Positions 11,031-21,415 are shown, counted from the first letter of the stretch. The stretch is 64,000 nucleotides of DNA from Isoetes taiwanensis (GCA_021234155.1 JAJEKV010000054.1:9686852-9750851); one strand, 5' to 3'. Made by a program: numbers and translations. Notes: generated from the sequence alone by a model not told the origin.

Positions 11031-11759
11031 GGTCTTAGAAGATTACATAAATTTGACCACATGGTTGAATTGGTTTCAAATGGTTCTAATGTAATTTTTT
11101 TTTGTTTAGTGCCAAATATGCCATGTGGTCACTTTGAACATGCCTCCAGCGCTAGGACATGCCAACTGGGTAAGAATGCCATGTGGCGAACCTCAATCAT
11201 GCCACGTGGCTAGAAAATGACATTACGGTCTTAGAAGATTACATAAATTTGACCACATGGTTGAATTGGTTTCAAATGGTTCTAATGTAATTTTTTTTTT
11301 TTTTAGTGCCAAATATGCCATGTGGTCACTTTGAACATGCCTCCAGCGCTAGGACATGCCAACTGGGTAAGAATGCCATGTGGCGCGCCTCAATCATGCC
11401 ACGTGGCTAGAAAATGACATTAAGGTCTTAGAGGATTACATATAAATTTGACCACATGGTTGAATTGGTTTCAAATGGTTCTAATGTAATTTTTTTTTGT
11501 TTAGTGCCAAATATGCCATGTGGTCACTTTGAACATGCCTCCAGCTCTAGGACATAGCAACTGGGTAAGAATGCCATGTGGCGCGCCTCACTCATGCCAC
11601 GTGGCTAGAAAATGACATTAAGGTCTTAGAGGATTACATATAAATTTGACCACATGGTTGAATTGGTTTCAAATGGTTCTAATGTAATTTTTTTTTTTTG
11701 TTTAGTGCCAAATATGCCATGTGGTCACTTTGAACATGCCTCCAGCGCTAGGACATGCC
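11031..11759. repeat. ~197-bp tandem repeat, 3.7 copies
   Basis: Copies start with GGTCTTAGA at 11031, 11227, 11424 and 11622, giving unit lengths of 196, 197 and 198. Each has a T-rich stretch followed by TTTAGTGCCAAATATGCC and ends with GCCACGTGGCTAGAAAATG. The last copy stops after GGACATGCCA at 11759, exactly where the coding sequence of the minus gene begins. The copies differ at few positions, so the expansion is recent. Confidence 0.93.
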
Positions 11760-12270
11760 AAGAAATTACACGAAATCTTTATTGCATTAGATTGATAAAA
11801 TCTTCCTAAGTGATAGAAGGCTCTGGAGGACTTGAATTGCGCTGCGCAACCATCAGACCAAAATACATGATTTGAATAGCATATACCTTTTTCCTTCAAG
11901 TAGTTGGCATGCTTCTGGAGGCAGTGTTGTACGAATAAGCTATCATGCTTTCGATCATCTGATATGTAAAAGTGGGTCTCTTTCACCAACTTACGATCGC
12001 CAATTAGAAGGTTTGGAGTCTCGACTTTCTTTGCATGTCTGTAAGTAATGTGCACTAGTATAGAACATTGATCATTCCTCCAATGCATTGTCTGGATTTC
12101 CTGCTGAATTTTGAACGTATAGCTTTCCACAAAGTCTATAACAGATACAACAGTATCCTTTGGGAATGTTTGCAAACATTCCTTAAACTGGTCGGCCTGC
12201 CACCTTGCCGTATAGTTATGGGAAATGAATTGTTTGATAACTGCATCAGCATGCTCCATAAATTCATGTA

Positions 12271-13325
12271 ATCGCATCGATCCGAGACATCGGATCGCCA
12301 TTCTAGAATGGGACGAGCATGCATGTCATGCATGCATGCGGGCGGCGCATGCCCGTTTTGGGTTTGGAGTTCGCTATTTCAGGCGCGTTTCTGCATCCAC
12401 GTCTCATCGGCGCTTCCTCTTCTCTCAGCAGTACCTTATTCTCTTTGAATTGTTTCCAGGCAGGGGAGGGGCTTCTTCCTGCCTGGTTTAGCCAATTTGG
12501 CGTATCTTTCTTGCTATCCTTTACCGGCCTTTGGCCTCATCCTGTGACCTTGTCCTCGATCCTAGTTTGTAAGGAAGTTCTCTGGTAGTCGGGCGGTTTG
12601 TTGGTTTCTTGCGAGTCCCATTCTAGAATCGCATCGATCCGAGACATCGGATCGCCATTCTAGAATGGGACGAGCATGCATGTCATGCATGCATGCGGGC
12701 GGCGCATGCCCGTTTTGGGTTTGGAGTTCGCTATTTCAGGCGCGTTTCTGCATCCACGTCTCATCGGCGCCTCTTCTTCTCAGCCAGTACCTTATTCTCT
12801 TTGAACCCACCCTCCCCTTCTTTGTTTATTATATTTTGTACAAGTTCTCTGTTTATCATGTTTTCCACCCATTTGGGTGATGCTTTTTACACCCGGGGGT
12901 GATGCTATTCTCTGCATGTTTCTCGCTTTGTTGTGTTGGTGATGTGCGTGTACGGGTTGGCGGCGGCATCCGTTTCGACTTCTCCATGGGGGGGTTTTTG
13001 GGAGCGATTCTATGCCTTACGTTTGTCTAAGCCCCTTGCCGAAGGCTTATCACTAGGGTTTTTCCTCGAAAACCCGAAAGGGCGGGGTTTTTTAATCCCG
13101 GTGATAAGCTTTCGGCAGGTACATCAGCCACTCATCTATTAGCATTGTATTTGTTTTGGGGTCCAAATGATATAATTGGATTTTCCCTTTATTTTTCGTG
13201 GGTAGTTCGCATGTGTGCGGCTACCCACTGTCCACCATTGTAGAAAATCTGCTGAGATGAATGAGAAGCCTATCTATCGCCCGGGCGGTTTGTTGGTTTC
13301 TTGCGAGTCCCATTCTAGAATGATG
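12271..13325. mobile_element. Hairpin-rich inserted element, copy B (tandem dimer)
   Basis: Two head-to-tail units share start and end: B1 from about 12273 to 12629 and B2 from about 12630 to 13325. Each starts with the palindrome CGATCCGA-GACA-TCGGATCG and CCATTCTAGAATGG, and each ends GCGAGTCCCATTCTAGAAT. B1 has lost the middle between the CAGCAGTACCTTATTCTC repeats that are both present in copy A. B2 keeps the middle, including the 81-bp hairpin, but lacks part of the right side. The insert sits in exon 3 of the minus gene. The host frame resumes if about 3 bp (AAT) are taken as duplicated, a much shorter duplication than in copy A. Confidence 0.8.
13037..13117. repeat. 81-bp hairpin in copy B2
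   Basis: It is nearly identical to 8224-8304, with the same outer stem TGCCGAAGGCTTATCAC and the same inner stem-loop. Confidence 0.9.
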
Positions 13326-15617
13326 TGCTCTTGTAAGCCTACTTCATAACGTCCTTCGTGGTGACTACTGGCTTCCCCCCTTTGCTTGTATCCTTTACAT
13401 AGATTTCTGTTGTCTGCAATATAAGAGCAAATTTGATGTTGCCTTTCTTAAATATCCAACATGCCAGCATATTACCTTGGAAAAGCAACATTTACTCTTA
13501 TTTATCCTAAACTTATCCCTGGCCATAATTTACTTGCCTACCCTGTATGCATGTCTTATCCCTATGCAGGCCATAATTTACTTGGCTACCCGGTATGCAT
13601 GTCTTATCCCTATCCTGTGTAAGCAACACTTACAGCAGCAACCCCATCAATACTTAAGCACATGCAACACTTACAGCAGCAACCCCATCAATACTTAAGC
13701 ACATGCAACCTTATAAGATCAAATAACCTACACGAACTAGCTAAGCACTCTGCACACCTCCATAGCAACATTTAAACCACCACAAGATAAATTAAATCAT
13801 CTCTTCATGGCTAATCTAAACCATATCAAATAAAAGTCATAATCAAATTAATGTCAATCAATGCATGCAACTAATGGAATGCTAACCTTCTCGAAGTTCT
13901 TCCAATCAAGCTTAATTGACTTGCACTTCTCTTTGGGACATCTTTGGAATGATTTCAGACCACAAGCATTGCAGTCCATGGTCAAACAAGTAGACTTATA
14001 CCAATCTGCGGTTTCATCCTTAGGACACACCATAGTTTTCCACATTTCACTTACACTATTGAAAGTATGATTGCTCGCTGCACATATTGGGCCTGGACCA
14101 CAGACATTACATTTGCATGTACACCTAGAACCATGGGTGTTAGAATCTCGTCTTAGCTTGTTGATTGCCTGCCTAACAAATTCCATTCTCATGTGGTATA
14201 TGCAGCAACATGTTTCCCTCTCTTTAAGCCTTTTCGCAAACTTGGGCTTCAAAGTCTCAAACAACCTGAGACCTATTTTCATCTCTGGATATTGATGCTT
14301 AAATTTCTTATAAAATGTGACCTGAAATGTAATAAACAATATAAGAATGAGAGAAGCATTTTATTGTGAAAACAAGGAAGCAATTACATACCTGACTCTC
14401 TTCCAAGTAATGAAGTGGCTGCAGGTTATACGGCTTAGCAATCTTATCACCGTTATTATTCCTTCTCAATTTCATAACCTGCCTTTTATTTGGACAGACC
14501 CTAGTTTCAGGAATCCAAAAGTTGTATACCTTTTCGCGATCTTCATCCGATAGCCGATCAGATCTGCATTTCCTTTTGAACATAGACCACGGGCCTCCAA
14601 ATTCAGTAAACTTTCTCCTGTCCAATGCGGCATACACTGCCTTTCTCCTCATGTTCAAAACCTTTGCAACTGCTGTCCGGTTGGTAGATCCATTAACAGC
14701 CATCATCAAGGTGGATGCCCGTGCTTGATTGATGTCCTGTGTCCTAGCACGTTTATTAGCTTGAAGAGTGTCCTTCATATTCTCAACAACATGTTGATAT
14801 ACTTGTAATTTCCTGTTTCCAATGATCCCAAACTCATGTAGGTGTTCGGCTGCCCTGGATATGATTTCTTTTCTATCAGCAGGATGTATCTTCAGGCATA
14901 CATTGTTGATGTGATCTACAATGATTTTAGCATGCTTTTGTTTCTGCCTAGTGGTCAGCCTGTCCTTGGTCTTGTCTGCTTCTACTGCTTCTACAGGTAA
15001 CTTTTCAAATTCCCTCTTCCTCTTTCTCTGCAACTTTCTTTTAGCAGATAAAATCCTTCTGCATGCAGTATTAGGAGAAATGCAATTGCAAACTTTCTTG
15101 CACTCAACCAAGCATACCTCAGAATTTCCAAGAACCTTCTCATCAGAAATTGGAGATAAGACCACCTCAGACACTGCATTGATGGAATTTCGAAATTGCA
15201 TGCCACTGCAACAATCTTCCTTTTCCTCCACGTTAAAATTTGAAATTCTATCTTGGATGTCAATTCCCAAACTGGAAGCAAGTTGTTCTGGATCCTGGCC
15301 TCCAAATCGAGATGCAAATTCAGCAGCATAGCTTGCAACCAGATCCATACAATTCCTGAAATGAAAAAATGACAAAACCAAGAATTGTCCATTTCGAAAA
15401 GGAGACGGTAGAATCGGGCAGAGCGGGAGAACTAGCCTCTGAAGTTGGATCGATGATGGCCAACTAACTTCCTAAATTGGAGAGGATTTGAAGCTCTCTC
15501 CTGTGTGGGCTTTCCATGAGAAATATGAACAGCACGTCAAACCCTAGTTCTTGAAGGGCCGAAAATTTTCATGGGAAAGTACTAAGCACCCCCAAAGCAC
15601 CAAATGTCGTGGACATA

Positions 15618-15648
15618 AAAAGTGTCCCCCAGATACACGCTTTCACCC
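15618..15648. repeat. Right terminal inverted repeat of the two-gene transposon
   Basis: It ends GATACACGCTTTCACCC on the plus strand, the complement of the left end. The host sequence resumes with AACATCATC. Confidence 0.88.
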
Positions 15649-16138
15649 AACATCATCTTCTTAGGTTATATATATATATATCTTAGGACATATCTTACAC
15701 GCACATGAAAAAAGAAATAATTCACATTCTCAATTCTTGTGGGCAATTATCGTTTGCCATCTCAATTCATGAAAAACCCCAACATTGTTCCTCTAGATTT
15801 CACCACATTGTCAAATGTTACTGTGCTCATCTTCCTTGTACATATTGAAGTTACCTGTAATGATTAAGGCACATCCTAATGAACATGCACCCTTTTACTT
15901 ATGCGCAATAATGTTGGACACTCTCATAAAAAATGCATGCTTTTATACACATTACTGATCTAATTATAATTAAGCGTTTAGAATCAGTACCATTGATTGA
16001 ATTTGGCACACATTTGTGATGAAGAATTAACTAGATATTTCAAAAGATGATCACAAATCAGAAATTGCATTTGAAAAGTTATCACAAATCAAAAGTGGAA
16101 GACAATTAAGGCATTATCCCGGCAACGTACCTATAGAT
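15649..16138. other. No gene recognised
   Basis: AT-rich sequence between the transposon end and the protease 3' flank. It contains a short (TA)n run near 15666-15682. I see nothing else in it. Confidence 0.5.
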
Positions 16139-16457
16139 AAAGTATAACAGATAGAGAACTTGGGATCATCATGGTTTGCTAAAGAAAACCCAAGTGTATT
16201 CTTTGTAAACCTTTTTACAATAAGATTAAAGACATTGCAAGTTTTTTATTGCCTCAATGGTGATATAGTTATTATACAACTCTAATATTAGAAGAGATCA
16301 TATTTCTTATTTATTATTTGCTGATCTCATGGTGTTAAGTAAGGTAATATATTTGATGCCCATAAGTTATATTACTTTTACTGGATGGGATTGGTGGCCA
16401 TTTTTTCAGATGGTGGTGCAGTCTGTTTTGAGGAAAGAGAGCGTCATTCCAACAGTA
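16139..16457. repeat. 3' flank and last codons of protease, duplicated at 5701-6000
   Basis: This copy is joined to the protease gene and reads into its stop codon (TGA at 16406-16408, minus strand). The other copy lies about 10.4 kb to the left, with the TIR transposon between them. Confidence 0.88.
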
Positions 16458-16949
16458 TCATGAGCGATCAGGTAATTCTGCTGCATAGTATTTCCGATAA
16501 TCCCAGGACCATCAGCTTCAGGTCGCAGCAACAAGCACCTGATAGTATGAGCAGCATCAACATACGCCAAGTAATTTTCTTCAGGAGGCTGCATAGAGGC
16601 GCCATCAAACTGGAAGCTAAGGGAGGGGAATTGAACAGAAGGTGCCGCAGACGTATTAAAACAATCACGATTGTTATATGTGAACAAGGGAACGCCAGGG
16701 AGAGCACTGGCAAAAGCAGCTATAACAGAACTGTAAACAGTTTGGTCTAGGTACGTAAGGGTGGTACCAGAATCAAAGATGGTATGCTGAGGGTTGAGGT
16801 CTGCTGTGGGATTGGTTGAATTATAGATGACAGTATTACCGACAGTGATGTTATGGAGCAGGACATAGTAATAACCGAGGGAGGATAATTGGAGGATAGG
16901 GGTGGAGCTGGCTGAAGGGTCTGAGATAACAGAAGGATCGCCAAGGAGC

Positions 16950-17206
16950 TGTTGTAACAGAAAAGACACGTACAGTGTCAGCATGAATCTCGGGCGGTTC
17001 TCGGGCGGTTCTCAACGAACTCAACAGGGAATCATGCAGATCTAATCATGTTTAGATACAGGAGACCACTATTTATAGTGGTAGCATAGATGTTGTTTCA
17101 TGCATTCGTAGCATCAGTTCTTGCTCTTCGTTTCTTGTTTTAGCGCCTGCCTTTCCGGCTGGTTCTTGTTGTAATCTCCTCTTGGATCAATAGAATCACT
17201 TCAACA
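16950..17206 (+). repeat. Copia-1 5' LTR
   Basis: 257 bp, TG...CA ends. It contains a TATA-like ACTATTTATAGT at 17069-17080 and the doubled string CTCGGGCGGTTCTCGGGCGG (about 16986-17007). Confidence 0.96.
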
Positions 17207-17220
17207 GGTTATGGGCCCAC
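17207..17220 (+). promoter_or_regulatory. Primer-binding site for a half initiator tRNA
   Basis: The sequence directly after the LTR, GGTTATGGGCCCAC, is complementary to the anticodon stem-loop of plant initiator tRNA-Met (GTGGGCCCATAACC) and not to a tRNA 3' end. This matches the half-tRNA priming known for Drosophila copia. The same site is at 22192-22205 in Copia-2. Confidence 0.8.
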
Positions 17221-17302
17221 AAATCCTTCAGAACGCCTAAGTCGCCTATCTCTCATTGCTCATCGCCCACTGTTCATTCCGTGCATTTAAAAAAAAAAAA
17301 AA

Positions 17303-20300
17303 ATGGATTCCGCTCTCTCCTTTTCATCAGCTGAATGGCGTCTCCTTCCCCGATTTGAGGGGAAAGATTATCAAATGTGGAGGTGGCGCCTCCAAATGAT
17401 CTTAGAGGACAAGAAATTATGGGAAGTTGTCTCTGCCCCTTTCACTCAGCCCGCTGTCTCCAGTGAAACTGGCAACATTGAGATTGTCTTGGATGATAAT
17501 CTTTCTGATCTGAATGAGAAAGACCGCAAGGCTCGGTTGCTGATATGTACTAGCCTCCATGATACCCCTGCACGCCTGGTGAAGGGTGCTCAGTCTGCCT
17601 ATGCCATGCTCCTGATTCTTGATAATCACTATGCGTCAAAAACGGCTGGCAATCGTCTTGCTTTGAGGAAAGCATTGTATAATCTCCATCTTTCTGAAGG
17701 AAATGATGTCATGGATCACATCTGCCATATGAAGACTATGCTGGATGATCTTGATGCCACTGGAGTGGCTATCACCAATGATGAAAAAGTCTGTCTTCTT
17801 CTCAACAGTCTCCCGTCTGCATACGAAGGTCTAATCATCAATCTTGAAGGACGTCTCTCTGACTACACCTTTGAGGCTGCCATAGATCGTGTCAAATCTG
17901 AAGCACTCCGTCAAGGACATCTCAAATCTCCCACTGATTCTGTGATGATGGCAGCCTCCAAAACTCCTTCAAGACGTCCCAAATTGGATCGTAGCACTGT
18001 TACTTGTTACAGATGCCAGAAAATTGGGCATTTTGCCCGTGAATGTACTGCCAACACTCCAAATCCAGTGCAGTCCAAACGTCCCAATCCTATCATAGAG
18101 CAAGGCAATTTAGCCCAGGAATCTACAGACTGTCCAGTCTTTGAAGAACTTCCCCCTCTCCTGCCCACTCCATCTGCCCCCTCTGAGTTCCTCTTTACCA
18201 CTCTTGATAGCCTTTCTTCTGACACCATTGATCACGTCTGGTATCTTGATTCTGGAGCCACATGTCACATGACCCCTTTCAAACACATTTTTCAGTCCTA
18301 TCATCCTCTTTCTTCTCACAGATCAGTTCGCATGGGAGATAACAACCCTCAATGGGGAGTTGCACTCGGCACCGTTTCCATCAAATTACCATGTGGCAGC
18401 ACCAAATTCTTGAAGAATGTACTCCACGTTCCTGGTCTGCACAAACAGTTAGTCTCTGTCAGTCAAATTACTTCTGCTGGTTTCCAAGTTTCCTTCCAGA
18501 CTAATTGTTGCCAGATTTCAGACTCTCATGGGCATGTCGTCCTCACTGGATCACGCCTTGGCAATCTGTATAAGCTTAACCTCTCTCTTTCAGAAGTTGC
18601 ATGCCTTGCCTCTACAATTGCATCCTCTCCTTCTTTTCTCTGGCATGCACGTCTTGGCCATCCATCTTCTTCACGTTTTCAACTCCTCACATCCAGAGGC
18701 CTTCTCCCACCTGTTTCACCACCCAAACAAGCCTGCTCTGCCTGCATGCAGGGGAAGCTTACCCGCACCCACTTCTCTCCTTCTGATTCCCGTGCCTCTC
18801 ATCCACTAGCCTTGGTCCACAGTGACTTGTGTGGCCCGTTTTCTGAGCCTAGTAACAGTGGTTGCCGCTACATGCTTTTGTTTTTAGATGACCATACACG
18901 CAAGCTCTTTCCATATCTCATTGTTCGCAAAAGTGACACATTTTCTCAATTCATGGTTTTTCACAAATTTGCAGAAAGAGCCAGTGGTCACAAGCTTATC
19001 ACTCTTCGCACTGACCGTGGAGGCGAGTTTATTTCAAAAATGTTTCAGCAATACTGTGCAGATCATGGCATTCAACACCAATTCTCAGTTACTAATTCAC
19101 CAGAGCAAAATGGGCGCGTTGAACGAGCAAACCGCACTATTTTAGAGATGGTACGCACACTTCTCATCAACATGAATGTTCCCATTCGTTTTTGGGGGGA
19201 GGCCATTTTCACTGCTGCCTATCTCCTGAACCATACTCCTCACAGAAGCATTGCCCATCAGATTCCTGAAGAGCTATGGTCTTCCCAGTCAATCTCATTG
19301 AAACATCTCCGTGTGTTTGGATGCCAAGCATATGTTTTACTTCCCCAACGTCCCACTAAGCTGTCTGCAAAATCCATTCCCTGCATGTTCCTTGGATATG
19401 ATAAGAATAGCAAAGCCTACCGACTCTATGATCTCCAATCTCACAAGCTAATCATAAGCTGCCATGTAAGTTTTTCTGAAGATACTCCCTGCCATCATAC
19501 TCCTTTACCTTCTGATTTCCTTCTTGTTGATTATCCTCTTGAGCCTTCACCCTCCGTGCCTACTCCTCTCATTTCATCTCCAGCTGCCACTCCACTCCCA
19601 TCTTCTGACCCATCCGCAGCTTTGCCTCCTGAGCCCACAGATCCCTCTCCTGAGCCTGATCTCTCTCCTGAGCCTGTGCCTCCCCCTTCACTTCCATCAA
19701 CAGAACCCACCTCTCCACCTCCTTCACCACGACCCATTCGCCACAAAAAACCTCCTGTTTGGGCATCCGATTACACTTTTGTTTCCCAGATCCTTCCCAC
19801 TGAACCTCTCTCATATTCTGAAGCCATAAATGGACCTTTCAAAAGGGATTGGGAAGCAGCCATGCATGAAGAGATCGATTCAATACATGCAGCCAGCACT
19901 TGGTCTTTGGTCTCCCGTCCAGCGCATCGCCCAGTAGTGACCAGCAAATGGGTATTTAAGTTGAAGTACCATCCAAATGGCTCCATTGCTCGCTTCAAAG
20001 CTCGTCTTGTCGCACGCGGTTTCAATCAAATTGAAGGCCTCGATTTTGAGGAAACATATGCACCTGTGGCAAAAATGGTCTCCATTAGAACCATCCTATC
20101 TTATGCCTCGTCCCGACGAATGTATATCCATCAAATGGACGTACACAATGCTTTTCTCAACGGTGATCTTCAAGAGGAGGTATATCTTGAACAGCCCCAA
20201 GGTTTTATTTCTTCTGATCCAACACAGGTATGTCGTTTGCACAAAGCACTCTATGGTTTACGGCAAGCTTCAAGATCTTGGTATACCAGGCTTGATCAGA

Positions 20301-21415
20301 CCCTCCTCCAACTCAATTTCCAGCGTAGTGAGGCTGATCCCAGTGTTTATGTTCAGCTCCAGCCCTCCTTCCTCATTGTCTTATGCTACGTGGATGACCT
20401 CCTCATTGTGGCAGCCTCTGAATCTGACCTTGCTACTCTCAAAACTCAGCTTAATTCCCATTTTCGCATGAAGGATCTCGGTTCCATCCACTACTTCCTT
20501 GGTCTTGAGATCTCCTATTCTCAATCTCTTGGCACTCTGTCCCTCACTCAAACCAAGTATTTGACTGATTTGCTTCACCGTTTCCATTTGCAAGATTGCA
20601 ATCCCGTTACCACACCTATGGAGTTTGGCCTTCACTTGAATCCTACTGATCCAGAAGTTTCTCCATCTCTCCATTTCATTCGTGATCATTACCGTCAAAT
20701 TCTTGGAATGATGAATTTTGCTGCCATATCCACTCGACCAGACCTTGCTCTGCCATTATGTAAGCTGAGTCAGTTTTCTACCTCTCCAAGGAACACTCAC
20801 TGTGCCTCCCTCAAGCGTGTGCTTCGCTACATTGCCGGGTCTCTCCAACTTGGAATTCGCTATGCAGCTGATTGTCACTCCATTCCCTTGCATGGGTATT
20901 CTGATGCTGATTGGGCTGCAGACCAACATGACCGAAAATCCATCTCTGGATATGTCTTCATTCTTGCTGGAGGGCCCATCAGTTGGAGCAGCTCCAAACA
21001 ATCATGTGTGTCTCTCTCTAGCACCGAAGCAGAATACGTAGCCCTCCACCATGCCTCTAAGGAAGCTGTATGGCTGCAACGCCTCTGTGCTAATCTTGGT
21101 TTTGCTGATACAAGCAACACTTTAATTCACGTGGACAATCAGGGGGCAGTAGCCATAGCTCATAATCCCGTTCTCCACCGACGGGTTAAACACATCGACA
21201 TCAAATATCATTTTGTCAGGAACCTTGTCACAGATGGTTTCATTCAGTTAACTTACTGCCCAACTGACGAAATGGCTGCAGACGTTTTCACCAAGGCCTT
21301 AGCCCGACCCAAACACTCCAAATTTATTACTCAAATCGGCATGCAACTTCTGAGTGGGGGTCGAGATTCATCCCCATTAATCGAGTGGGGTGTTGTAAAA
21401 AAAAGACACGTCTGA
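17303..21415 (+). CDS. Copia-1 gag-pol polyprotein
   Basis: An intact 1370-residue frame with the order typical of Ty1/copia. The gag region (about residues 1-230) starts MDSALSFSSAEW. A CCHC knuckle CYRCQKIGHFAREC lies near residue 235. The aspartic protease motif DSGATCHMT is near 316 and the integrase zinc-binding start HARLGHPSS near 448. The integrase core has DLCGPF, DRGGEF and SPEQNGRVERAN (about 506-610). Reverse transcriptase has NAFLNGDL and YVDDLL (about 1028), and RNase H has SDADWA and STEAEYVAL (about 1198-1245). The ATG at 17303 follows an A-run at 17288-17302. The frame ends 25 bp inside the 3' LTR. The element could have been active until recently. Confidence 0.96.
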   Translation: MDSALSFSSAEWRLLPRFEGKDYQMWRWRLQMILEDKKLWEVVSAPFTQPAVSSETGNIEIVLDDNLSDLNEKDRKARLLICTSLHDTPARLVKGAQSAYAMLLILDNHYASKTAGNRLALRKALYNLHLSEGNDVMDHICHMKTMLDDLDATGVAITNDEKVCLLLNSLPSAYEGLIINLEGRLSDYTFEAAIDRVKSEALRQGHLKSPTDSVMMAASKTPSRRPKLDRSTVTCYRCQKIGHFARECTANTPNPVQSKRPNPIIEQGNLAQESTDCPVFEELPPLLPTPSAPSEFLFTTLDSLSSDTIDHVWYLDSGATCHMTPFKHIFQSYHPLSSHRSVRMGDNNPQWGVALGTVSIKLPCGSTKFLKNVLHVPGLHKQLVSVSQITSAGFQVSFQTNCCQISDSHGHVVLTGSRLGNLYKLNLSLSEVACLASTIASSPSFLWHARLGHPSSSRFQLLTSRGLLPPVSPPKQACSACMQGKLTRTHFSPSDSRASHPLALVHSDLCGPFSEPSNSGCRYMLLFLDDHTRKLFPYLIVRKSDTFSQFMVFHKFAERASGHKLITLRTDRGGEFISKMFQQYCADHGIQHQFSVTNSPEQNGRVERANRTILEMVRTLLINMNVPIRFWGEAIFTAAYLLNHTPHRSIAHQIPEELWSSQSISLKHLRVFGCQAYVLLPQRPTKLSAKSIPCMFLGYDKNSKAYRLYDLQSHKLIISCHVSFSEDTPCHHTPLPSDFLLVDYPLEPSPSVPTPLISSPAATPLPSSDPSAALPPEPTDPSPEPDLSPEPVPPPSLPSTEPTSPPPSPRPIRHKKPPVWASDYTFVSQILPTEPLSYSEAINGPFKRDWEAAMHEEIDSIHAASTWSLVSRPAHRPVVTSKWVFKLKYHPNGSIARFKARLVARGFNQIEGLDFEETYAPVAKMVSIRTILSYASSRRMYIHQMDVHNAFLNGDLQEEVYLEQPQGFISSDPTQVCRLHKALYGLRQASRSWYTRLDQTLLQLNFQRSEADPSVYVQLQPSFLIVLCYVDDLLIVAASESDLATLKTQLNSHFRMKDLGSIHYFLGLEISYSQSLGTLSLTQTKYLTDLLHRFHLQDCNPVTTPMEFGLHLNPTDPEVSPSLHFIRDHYRQILGMMNFAAISTRPDLALPLCKLSQFSTSPRNTHCASLKRVLRYIAGSLQLGIRYAADCHSIPLHGYSDADWAADQHDRKSISGYVFILAGGPISWSSSKQSCVSLSSTEAEYVALHHASKEAVWLQRLCANLGFADTSNTLIHVDNQGAVAIAHNPVLHRRVKHIDIKYHFVRNLVTDGFIQLTYCPTDEMAADVFTKALARPKHSKFITQIGMQLLSGGRDSSPLIEWGVVKKRHV

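Larger units (their letters stand above)
11760..15348 (-). pseudogene. DDE-like transposase candidate (three exons, truncated)
   Basis: Exon 1 is 15348-14392, exon 2 14321-13887, and exon 3 starts at 13413. All junctions are GT-AG and in phase. Exon 1 is basic and probably DNA-binding. Exon 2 has a cysteine-rich cluster (CTCKCNVCGPGPIC, and later C-x4-C-x2-C and CPKEKC) likely to bind zinc. Exon 3 has VVSVIDFVESY and, about 100 residues on, FWSDGCAAQFKS. These two aspartate motifs resemble the D...D part of an RNase-H-fold transposase. Exon 3 carries one in-frame TAG (about 13340), is interrupted by hairpin element B, and stops at 11760 where a tandem repeat replaces the C-terminus, so the last catalytic acidic residue is missing. 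I cannot name the superfamily. Confidence 0.65.
7018..15648. mobile_element. 8.6-kb two-gene TIR DNA transposon, unclassified
   Basis: The ends are inverted repeats of 31 bp matching at 29 positions: left 7018-7048 begins GGGTGAAAGCGTGTA, and right 15618-15648 is its complement. Just inside both ends is a direct repeat with the theme AAGCACCCCC-AAGCACC (7058-7080 and 15586-15604). Between them are two converging genes: a plus gene for a coiled-coil, RING-like protein and a minus gene with a DDE-like transposase core. Both are interrupted by later insertions. No target-site duplication is visible, and flanking TAATA (left) does not match AACAT (right). I cannot place it in a named superfamily. 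The two-gene layout recalls elements with a transposase plus an accessory protein. Confidence 0.75.

Noticed and set aside
7018-15648. Helitron or LTR element as the class of the two-gene transposon
   Set aside because: Ends are true inverted repeats with no TC...CTRR ends, no LTRs, and no helicase or reverse transcriptase.
19531-19814. Minus-strand glycine-rich frames inside Copia
   Set aside because: They lie antisense to the proline/serine-rich linker of the Copia polyprotein and are shadows of it.
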